This document shows, piece after piece, positions 16,043 to 23,075 of a stretch of DNA of 64,000 nucleotides. The DNA is from an uncultured Ruminococcus sp. (GTDB lineage: Bacteria > Bacillota > Clostridia > Oscillospirales > Ruminococcaceae). The position numbers and the translations under genes are program-made. Positions within the stretch are counted from its first letter, which is position 1, and every line of letters starts with the position of its first letter. The stretch lies in NCBI GenBank assembly GCA_900545345.1, contig UQYQ01000012.1:1-64000 (forward strand), in the 5' to 3' direction. A model generated the notes under the pieces. That model did not search any database. It had not been told where the DNA came from and worked only from the letters and a program-made list of their open reading frames with translations.

Positions 16043-16147
16043 ATGAATACCTTTCATATCATTGCTTTTATAATCGGAATCGTTATACTCGGCGGATTGG
16101 AGTTTGTGAAGCGGTATATGGAGAATCAAATATCAATACAAAAATAG
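16043..16147 (+). CDS. Possible 34-residue single-helix membrane peptide
   Basis: A short frame begins MNTFHIIAFIIGIVILGG and continues to a charged end (EFVKRYMENQ). The hydrophobic N-terminal two thirds would span a membrane. The composition is protein-like, but there is no clear ribosome binding site and the 15961-16443 gap is otherwise non-coding. It may be the broken end of a larger gene at the right border of the phosphate block. Confidence 0.3.
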   Translation: MNTFHIIAFIIGIVILGGLEFVKRYMENQISIQK

Positions 16148-16218
16148 GAATCCATATCTTTTGAAAACCGAGTATTTATCAAAAGCATCCGTGCTTTAGA
16201 GCATTTATTCATATACAG

Positions 16219-16243
16219 AAAAAGCAGCCGCAAGGCTGCTTTT
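16219..16243. terminator. Intrinsic terminator right of the phosphate block
   Basis: AAAAGCAGCC pairs with GGCTGCTTTT around a tight GCAA tetraloop-like turn. The symmetric A and T flanks allow action on either strand. It closes the gap after the Na/Pi gene. Confidence 0.8.
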
Positions 16244-16286
16244 CGGGTGCGGTAATTTCTTTATTAACATTGCAGTTAAAAATTAT

Positions 16287-16316
16287 TTGACACTGTTGTT
16301 TTATATATGCTATACT
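16287..16316 (+). promoter_or_regulatory. Promoter of the X2/FN3 surface protein gene
   Basis: TTGACA (16287-16292) and TATACT (16311-16316) are 18 bases apart, which leaves a 5' leader of about 120 bases in which I see no named regulatory RNA. Confidence 0.75.
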
Positions 16317-16443
16317 CTGATTAGAGATATTTTTTTATAACATTTGTTTTAATAAATGTCAATTCAGCGGGATAACATTGCTTGATTTTCAGAAGTTTTT
16401 TGGATAAAGTAACCGCTAAATAAATTATATGAGGAGGAAAAGC

Positions 16444-17505
16444 ATGAAAAAAGTATTAAGGAAGGTATCGGCAGTATTGTTAACAATATGTTTGTTAACT
16501 CAGTCGGCAGTTTCATTTGTATCATATGCAGATGGAAAGGTTTCTTTCAACGATGCATGGCTGAATTTTGAGCCATGGACAGGAAATGGGGCAATATCAC
16601 TAAGCATAGGTGATGATTTTCTTACAAAAGACCTTAACATTGTTAGCTTTGATGAATTTGAAGAATTAAGGTATAAATCTAGTGATAAAGCAGTAAACTA
16701 TACAGTTGCTGAATCAAAAGGGAATACCGTAATAACTATACCGGAGGATTATTTAAAAACACTTGCCGACGGTACATATTATTTAGAAGCCGAGTTTTCA
16801 AGAGCAATAATACCTATTAAGATGTATGTTGTAACAAAAAAAGTCATGATTAAAGATTTATACTATAGTTTTGGTACATGGAACGGAAGCGGTCCGGCAC
16901 AAGTGAAATTTTCTTCACCTGATGAAGATGCTTTTACACTTGAAGCAGCTTTGTTTAAGTCTTTGAGTTATAAAGGCGATGAAATTGACGCATCAAACTA
17001 TTCGATAAAACAATTTATGAATGTAATATATATCACTCTCAATGAAGAGTATGTAAAAACGCTTCCGATCGGTATAAATTACTTTAAAATCGACTTTTTG
17101 AATGTCAGCTTTATGCTTAAATTAGAAATCAAGAAACAATCTAAACCTATCGCAACCAACCAGCCGGATACAAGAATTGAACAGCCGGCTAAACCAAGCG
17201 TAGCAAAGGTAAAGAAAGTTTCTGCTAAAAAGACATCAAAGAAAAAACAGTTAAAAGTCACTTGGAAGAAAGTTAACGGGGCAAAAGGTTATCAGATTAA
17301 AGCTTCGTTAAACAAAAAATTCAAGTCTGCGAAAAAATATAATACAATAACAAAGACTTTGAATAAAAACAAAAAGTCAGCAGTATTAAAAATAAAAAAA
17401 TCGAACAAGAAGTATTATGTAAAAGTTCGTGCATATAAAACTTATAAGAATTCAAAAGGTAAGACCGTAAAAGTGTGGGGCAAGTGGTCAGATTTCAGTC
17501 GTTAG
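16444..17505 (+). CDS. Secreted protein with two X2-like modules and an FN3-like C-terminus
   Basis: A 353-residue exported protein. The signal peptide (about 1-30) ends near SYADGK. Two tandem modules of about 95 residues follow (about 30-125 and 128-222). They share patterns such as F..W.GNGAISLS / F.TWNGSGPAQVK and ITIPEDYLKTLADGTYYLEAEF / ITLNEEYVKTLPIGINYFKIDF, reminiscent of the X2 Ig-like modules of cellulosomal proteins. The Lys-rich C-terminus (about 245-353) is FN3-like (KVTWKKVNGAKGYQI). No catalytic domain or sortase motif is present. ATG 16444 follows GAGGAGG; an ATG at 16429 lies before that site. The X2 label is tentative, and a binding or spacer role is inference. Confidence 0.7.
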   Translation: MKKVLRKVSAVLLTICLLTQSAVSFVSYADGKVSFNDAWLNFEPWTGNGAISLSIGDDFLTKDLNIVSFDEFEELRYKSSDKAVNYTVAESKGNTVITIPEDYLKTLADGTYYLEAEFSRAIIPIKMYVVTKKVMIKDLYYSFGTWNGSGPAQVKFSSPDEDAFTLEAALFKSLSYKGDEIDASNYSIKQFMNVIYITLNEEYVKTLPIGINYFKIDFLNVSFMLKLEIKKQSKPIATNQPDTRIEQPAKPSVAKVKKVSAKKTSKKKQLKVTWKKVNGAKGYQIKASLNKKFKSAKKYNTITKTLNKNKKSAVLKIKKSNKKYYVKVRAYKTYKNSKGKTVKVWGKWSDFSR

Positions 17506-17602
17506 AAATCAGGCGGATTTTTATACAATACAAAGTAATCTGCTATATATGTTAATTTAGCTCCTTATATGTTTTGAAAATTTAAGATTATTAATAAAGT
17601 TA

Positions 17603-17636
17603 AAAGCCTTGATAATTGAACATTTATCAAGGCTTA
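17603..17636. terminator. Bidirectional terminator between convergent genes
   Basis: AAAGCCTTGATAA pairs with TTTATCAAGGCTT across a seven-base loop, between the surface protein gene and the convergent PHP gene. Confidence 0.85.
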
Positions 17637-17670
17637 ACTTTTGAATCAAGAAATATTAAATTGTATACAT

Positions 17671-18363
17671 TTACTCACATATATCACAGATTTTTTTATT
17701 TATAACACAATCTATATAGTCTTTTATTGATGTCAGTCGGTGGTCTAATAAAACCCCGGCGGTTGTTTCTTTTTCGCCATGATTGTGGGTGTCGCTTCCT
17801 GCGGTATAAGGCAGTTCATAGCTGTCAGCAAAATATTTTGCACGCTCATTGAATTTTTTATCTGTGTGACTTCCGTTGACTATTTCAACAGCGTCAATAT
17901 CACGGGGAAAAAGTCTGATGTTAGGTACATACCAAGCTTCACGGAAAGGATGTGCATGAACACATATTCCTCCGTTGCTGTGAACATAATTAATATACGC
18001 TTTTACATCTCCTGTATCCATAACATCCATAAACTCTGGATGATTAATAATAAAGCTTTTTTCAAGTCCGTATGTAAGGATATCAACCCCGTCAAAAGAA
18101 GTTTCAAATCCAAAAAATACGTCAAGCCCTATTTCTTCTCCTTTAGATTTAGCATTTTCATACCCTTTGCAGAAAAGCTCTACTCTTTCTTTCCATGGTA
18201 TAGTGTTAGGAACAGCACAGTATCCTCTGAAAAAGTGGTCGGTAATTATTATGCCGTCATATCCGAGTTCCTTGTATTTTACAGCATGGTATTCTCCTTT
18301 AGTACCTGAACACGCAGAGCCTTCACTTGTGTGAACATGCGTATCATATTTATATAATTTCAT
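17671..18363 (-). CDS. PHP-domain phosphoesterase
   Basis: A 230-residue stand-alone PHP protein, a metal-dependent phosphoesterase fold shared with histidinol phosphatase. The metal-ligand motifs appear in order: DTHVHTSEGS (about 7-16), ITDHFF (about 42), FFGFETSF (about 89), HSNGGICVHAHPFRE (about 129) and SDTHNHGE near the end. The substrate is unknown; nucleotide or sugar phosphates are typical of such proteins. ATG 18363 follows GGGAGG by seven bases; the earlier in-frame ATG at 18381 lies upstream of that site. It is divergent from the YfhO-like gene. Confidence 0.85.
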   Translation of the reverse strand: MKLYKYDTHVHTSEGSACSGTKGEYHAVKYKELGYDGIIITDHFFRGYCAVPNTIPWKERVELFCKGYENAKSKGEEIGLDVFFGFETSFDGVDILTYGLEKSFIINHPEFMDVMDTGDVKAYINYVHSNGGICVHAHPFREAWYVPNIRLFPRDIDAVEIVNGSHTDKKFNERAKYFADSYELPYTAGSDTHNHGEKETTAGVLLDHRLTSIKDYIDCVINKKICDICE

Positions 18364-18449
18364 ATACGGTACCTCCCACATTGAGCTTTCATAATATTTT
18401 ATGTCGGTGCAAATATATTTTGTGTTTCCTTAAAGAACACTTTAAGTCT

Positions 18450-18478
18450 ATTATATCATATGTATAATAAATTATCAA
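18450..18478 (-). promoter_or_regulatory. Promoter of the PHP gene
   Basis: On the minus strand TTGATA (18473-18478) and TATAAT (18450-18455) are 17 bases apart. It lies back to back with the promoter of the YfhO-like gene, with 13 bases between the two -35 boxes. Confidence 0.75.
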
Positions 18479-18491
18479 CAAAATGTGTTTC

Positions 18492-18520
18492 TTGACAATA
18501 TACTGAATGAGTTGTATAAT
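18492..18520 (+). promoter_or_regulatory. Promoter of the YfhO-like/PIG-L operon
   Basis: TTGACA (18492-18497) and TATAAT (18515-18520) at 17-base spacing, followed by a short leader to the start at 18584. Confidence 0.85.
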
Positions 18521-18583
18521 TGTATTATTGTGATAATACAATTTGTTTCAAAACAGTAAGTGATAAAATTAAGGGGACAGAAA

Positions 18584-21241
18584 ATGATTAATAAAATAAG
18601 AAACAACAAAAAAGATTTATTTTGCATCGGTATTTTGATGCTTATATATTTGTTTATAATTCTTGCAATAACAAGGTTTAAATTTGCATATGGGTCATCA
18701 ATGGACTGGGACAATCAGCACTATGCTTTTCCGGAGTATTTCAGAAATCTGTTTTATGAGACAAAAAACTTTTTCCCGAGTTTTGCACCGCAGATAGGCT
18801 CGGGACAGAATATATATAATTTTTCTTATTATGGGATGTTTAATCCTCTTATATTGCCAAGCTATCTGATGCCTTTTGTATCAATGTCAGCATATATTCA
18901 GGCAATTAGTATTATATCCGTCGCTGTTTCGGTAATAATGTTTTATGCTTGGATAAGAAAGCGATATGATTTAAAAATTGCCTTTTTGTCAAGCTGCCTG
19001 TTTTTGTTTGCAGCACCTATTATTTTTCACAGTCACAGGCATATAATGTTTGTATCTTATCTTCCGTTTTTTATGGGTGCACTTTTTTGCTGTGATAAAT
19101 TTTTCGAGAATAAAAACCGAGCAGGAATTATATTCTGTATGTCAATGATAATGTTTACAAGCTATTATTTCAGCATAGGAAGCTATATGGCGATTTTCGT
19201 TTACATTACCGCTTTGTTTTTAAATAAGAATTCTGTGTTTAAAATCAAAGAGTATATAAAGTCAATTGTAAATTTGGGTATTTGCATGTTTATATCTGTA
19301 ATGATTTCGGCAGTTTTGTGGCTTCCGACGATATATGCAATTTCTCAGGGACGGGCAAACACTAATGTAAAGATAACTTTAAAGGATATTCTGATACCTA
19401 CAATTGATTATAAAGCAGTTGTTTATTCGCCTTATTCTATGGGACTGATGATAATTTCTCTTATGGCTGTTATATTTGCCGTAATAAGGAAAAACAGCGG
19501 CAGAAGGTTTATAGGTGCGGTATTATCCGCATTTGTTATATTTAAGCTGTTTTCTTTTGTTATGAACGGATTTATGTACGGAGAAGAAAAAGCACTGATA
19601 CCTTTTATTCCTTTGGCACTTTTGCTAACCGCAGAATTTGCAAAAGCTGTATTGAATTCGGATATATCAAATAAGTTTTGGATTTTTTTGAATATCGGAC
19701 TGACATTGGGCGGTATAGTGTTTGTGTTAATCAGTAAAGAATATGTTTATTCCGTTTCGTTGATACTGGACTTAATCGGTGTAAATACAGCATATTTTAT
19801 TTATAAAAAAAGAGGTGATCAGATAGCGTTCATATCTATTGTTTCGATTGTGGCATTTGCATTTTGTTTGAGAATAAACCTGTATGACTCTCTTTGTGAA
19901 AGAAAAAATATTGTCAAAGTTGATAAAAACTTCATAAGTGAAATTCAAAGTACTGAATTTTCAAATGATGATGACAATTTATATCGTGTTTCACAGCTTG
20001 CAAGTGAAGGTAAAACCATGAATAAGGTTTATGGCAAGGACTATTACACAACGACTGTGTATTCATCACTTCAGAATCAGAACTACAATAATTTTTATTA
20101 TAATGTGTTTCAAAATGAAATGGTTCACAGAAACTCAGCTACGGTTTCCGAAACTTTAAATCCTTTCTTTTATTCATACATGGGAAAGAAATATCTTTTT
20201 ATTGAAAACACCAAATTAAATGATACCATTCTTACGGTTCCTTACGGATATAAGGAAATAAAAAAAGAGGATGACATTACATTATATAAAAATGACAATG
20301 TTAAGCCTTTGGGTTATGCATCAGACAATATAATGAGCAGTTCTCAGTTTAAATCTCTTGATTATCCTTATAATATGAAAGCTTTAATGGATTATACTGT
20401 TGTTGATGAAGATTCGGCCGATGTTTCAATTGAGGGAATTAAAGAGATAGACAGCAGTTTTGCAGACGAGCTGTTTTCAAATCTTCCGGAGAATATTACA
20501 TTTGATAAAGATACAAATACTGTTTATGCCGATACAAATAAACCGTTAAAAAATAAATACTTAAGAACAAGTTCAGGCAGAAGAAAACACGACGCAGACA
20601 GATGTACGGTGAATTTGAAAAATCCTATTAATGACTGTTTTATTATTACATGCAAGGCAGATAATAATATAGGCAAAGGGTCATCTGACATTTATCTGTT
20701 GATAAACGGGATTAAAAATAAGCTTACGGACCCTTCATGGAAATACTATAACAACAATAAGAAATTTTGTTATGTGCTTTCGTCTAATGAGCCCATAACA
20801 AGCATTGAGCTTCTCTTTTCAAACGGAAAGTATAAGCTGTCAGACTGGAAGTTCTATACTGTGAAAAAGAGTGAACTTGAGGGACTTGCAAACAAAGTTG
20901 ATGAGTTTAAAATAAACAAAGAAAAAACAAAGGGTGACATTTTTGAAGGAACGATAAATGTTTCAAAGGATAACAGTTATTTTAAAATGACTGTTCCATA
21001 TGCTGACGGGTTTACAGCGTATGTAGATGGAGAGAAAACCGATATTAAAATGGTCGATAATGCTTTCATAGGATTTAGAATTTCAAAGGGCAGCCATGAT
21101 ATTAAAATTATTTATACTGCTCCGTTTTTAAAGGAAGCAAAAGTAATATCTTTAGCAGGAATATTAGTATTGCTGATTGTATTATCGATTCAGATTGCAG
21201 TCAGAATGCGGTCAAAAAAATCAATCGGAGTTAAATTATGA
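18584..21241 (+). CDS. YfhO-family polytopic membrane glycosyltransferase (paralogue 1)
   Basis: An 885-residue GT-C-like membrane protein of the YfhO family, which transfers sugars from undecaprenyl-phosphate carriers to cell-surface polymers. After one N-terminal helix comes the family's first outer loop with acidic residues (SSMDWDNQHYAFPEYF). About a dozen helices follow to residue 440, then a large extracytoplasmic region and a final helix (ISLAGILVLLIVLSIQIAV). The C-terminal FTAYVDGEKTDIKMV and FIGFRISKGSHDIKIIY stretches match the ends of YfhO proteins. ATG 18584 follows AAGGGGA; a GTG at 18560 precedes that site. It overlaps the deacetylase gene by four bases. Acceptor and sugar are unknown. 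Confidence 0.82.
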   Translation: MINKIRNNKKDLFCIGILMLIYLFIILAITRFKFAYGSSMDWDNQHYAFPEYFRNLFYETKNFFPSFAPQIGSGQNIYNFSYYGMFNPLILPSYLMPFVSMSAYIQAISIISVAVSVIMFYAWIRKRYDLKIAFLSSCLFLFAAPIIFHSHRHIMFVSYLPFFMGALFCCDKFFENKNRAGIIFCMSMIMFTSYYFSIGSYMAIFVYITALFLNKNSVFKIKEYIKSIVNLGICMFISVMISAVLWLPTIYAISQGRANTNVKITLKDILIPTIDYKAVVYSPYSMGLMIISLMAVIFAVIRKNSGRRFIGAVLSAFVIFKLFSFVMNGFMYGEEKALIPFIPLALLLTAEFAKAVLNSDISNKFWIFLNIGLTLGGIVFVLISKEYVYSVSLILDLIGVNTAYFIYKKRGDQIAFISIVSIVAFAFCLRINLYDSLCERKNIVKVDKNFISEIQSTEFSNDDDNLYRVSQLASEGKTMNKVYGKDYYTTTVYSSLQNQNYNNFYYNVFQNEMVHRNSATVSETLNPFFYSYMGKKYLFIENTKLNDTILTVPYGYKEIKKEDDITLYKNDNVKPLGYASDNIMSSSQFKSLDYPYNMKALMDYTVVDEDSADVSIEGIKEIDSSFADELFSNLPENITFDKDTNTVYADTNKPLKNKYLRTSSGRRKHDADRCTVNLKNPINDCFIITCKADNNIGKGSSDIYLLINGIKNKLTDPSWKYYNNNKKFCYVLSSNEPITSIELLFSNGKYKLSDWKFYTVKKSELEGLANKVDEFKINKEKTKGDIFEGTINVSKDNSYFKMTVPYADGFTAYVDGEKTDIKMVDNAFIGFRISKGSHDIKIIYTAPFLKEAKVISLAGILVLLIVLSIQIAVRMRSKKSIGVKL

Positions 21242-21978
21242 TTAAAAGATTTAAAGAAAAAAGTTTAATAAAAAAAATATTGACAGTTTTAATTGCATTG
21301 GTTATATTGTTAATATTGACGCTAGGCGTTTATTGGATTAATAGAGTTGGAAAAAATTATTATGACAAAAGTTTGTTTGAAAATCTTGATGTTTCGGAAG
21401 TAAACAAGCTTATGATAGTTGCACACCCTGATGACGAAACTCTTTGGGGAGGAGGTCATTTGTCAGAGGGAGGATATTTGGTTTTATGTATTACCGACGG
21501 TTATAACGAAACACGAAAAAAAGAGTTTAATGACGCAGTTAAGTGTTTAAATGAAACTAATATTCCTATTATACTCAATTTCCCCGATAAGACATTTAAC
21601 AAAAGAGATAACTGGTATGGCATTAAAGGCAAAATAAGCAATGCCGTTGACAAGGTTATAGAGATGAAAGACTGGGATTTGATAGCCACACATAACAAAG
21701 AGGGTGAATACGGTCATATACATCATAAAATGACAAGCAGTATTGTAAGAAAAGAATATAATAATACTGATAAAAAAAGTCCTTTATATCTTTTTGGTAC
21801 TTATCACAGTTTAAAGAATCTTCCGAAATATCAAAGCGGAATGATTCCGATGAATGAAGAAGAATACAATAAAAAGGTTGAGGCACTGGATTGTTATAAA
21901 TCACAGAAAAAAGTTGTTGACAGCTTGTTTCATATGGTTAAATATGAAAACTGGATTGAGTATGACGGAAATGATTAA
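21238..21978 (+). CDS. Membrane-anchored PIG-L (LmbE-like) N-deacetylase
   Basis: A 246-residue protein with a positively charged N-terminus, one transmembrane helix (about 14-34) and a PIG-L domain. The zinc and catalytic motif AHPDDE is at 62-67 and the second zinc site GHIHHK at about 159-164. Family members remove acetyl from N-acetylglucosaminyl groups. The anchor orientation (positive inside) puts the domain outside the cell. The start ATG overlaps the YfhO-like stop (ATGA), so the two are translationally coupled, and a joint role in making de-N-acetylated sugar decorations is a fair inference. Confidence 0.85.
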   Translation: MIKRFKEKSLIKKILTVLIALVILLILTLGVYWINRVGKNYYDKSLFENLDVSEVNKLMIVAHPDDETLWGGGHLSEGGYLVLCITDGYNETRKKEFNDAVKCLNETNIPIILNFPDKTFNKRDNWYGIKGKISNAVDKVIEMKDWDLIATHNKEGEYGHIHHKMTSSIVRKEYNNTDKKSPLYLFGTYHSLKNLPKYQSGMIPMNEEEYNKKVEALDCYKSQKKVVDSLFHMVKYENWIEYDGND

Positions 21979-22003
21979 TTTTTAAACGGAGAGATGATTT
22001 TTA

Positions 22004-22942
22004 ATGATAAATAAAAAATCAGAAATCAAAATGCAGACAGCTATGAAAAATACTGCTGTGGTGGCATTATGTGCAATGATATGCTGTGCATTGTGGGGAA
22101 GTGCTTTCCCTTGTATAAAAATAGGATATAAGCTTTTTGACGTTGATGAAGGAAATGCTTTTTCACAGATTTTATTTGCAGGTATCAGATTTGTACTGGC
22201 GGGCGTTTTGACTATTCTTATAGGAAGCATATCTGCAAAAAAACCTCTTTTGCCAAGCAGAAAATCAGCCGGCAAAATAATAAAGCTTTCGATGTTTCAA
22301 ACTATTATTCAGTATTTGTTTTTCTACATAGGGTTATCTCATACAACCGGAGTTAAAGCATCTGTTCTTGACGGAGCCAATGTGTTTATTGCACTTTTAA
22401 TTTCGTGTCTGGTATTTAAACTTGAAAAATTAACTTATGCCAAAATTATAGGAAGTGCTGTAGGCTTTGCAGGTGTAATACTTATAAATCTGACAGGACT
22501 TAATTTTGAGTTCAGCTTTTTGGGTGAAGGCTTTATATTGATTTCCGCTGTAGGTTACGCAATGTCATCTGTTTTTATGAAAAGATATTCCAAAGACGAA
22601 AATCCTGTACTTTTAAGTGGGTGGCAGTTTGTTTTCGGCGGAGCAGTGATGACAATAGTGGGACTTTTATTCGGAGGTACAGTAAAAGTAACTTCGTCTA
22701 AAGCAGTTTTAATGCTTTTATATCTTGCTTTTATTTCCGCTGCTGCATACAGCCTGTGGTCAGTTCTTTTAAAATATAATCCTGTATCAAAAGTTACGGT
22801 GTTCGGATTTATGAATCCTGTTTTCGGTGCTGTTTTTTCTATAATACTTCTCGGTGAAAAAGACGCTTTTGGAATTACGGCAATCTTTTCACTTATTTTG
22901 GTCAGCATAGGAATTTATATTGTAAATCGCAAGTCAAATTAG
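22004..22942 (+). CDS. EamA/DMT-family transporter
   Basis: A 312-residue membrane protein with ten predicted helices and two EamA repeats (ALWGSAFPCIKIGY near the start; YAMSSVFMKRYSKDENPVLLSGWQF in the second half). DMT members export metabolites or nucleotide sugars; the substrate is not readable. It is 25 bases after the PIG-L gene with its own GGAGAG ribosome binding site, so it is probably the third gene of that operon. It is not closely similar to the EamA protein in the phosphate block. Confidence 0.85.
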   Translation: MINKKSEIKMQTAMKNTAVVALCAMICCALWGSAFPCIKIGYKLFDVDEGNAFSQILFAGIRFVLAGVLTILIGSISAKKPLLPSRKSAGKIIKLSMFQTIIQYLFFYIGLSHTTGVKASVLDGANVFIALLISCLVFKLEKLTYAKIIGSAVGFAGVILINLTGLNFEFSFLGEGFILISAVGYAMSSVFMKRYSKDENPVLLSGWQFVFGGAVMTIVGLLFGGTVKVTSSKAVLMLLYLAFISAAAYSLWSVLLKYNPVSKVTVFGFMNPVFGAVFSIILLGEKDAFGITAIFSLILVSIGIYIVNRKSN

Positions 22943-23075
22943 TTAGTGTGTTTTAAATATCAGTGCTAACGGTTTCAATAAGGGGCAACACCCCGTCATT
23001 CAACAAACGATCGGACATAGTTGTTGTTATACCTGATTATTTTTATTATGGTAACAGGAAGAAGTGAGTATTGTT

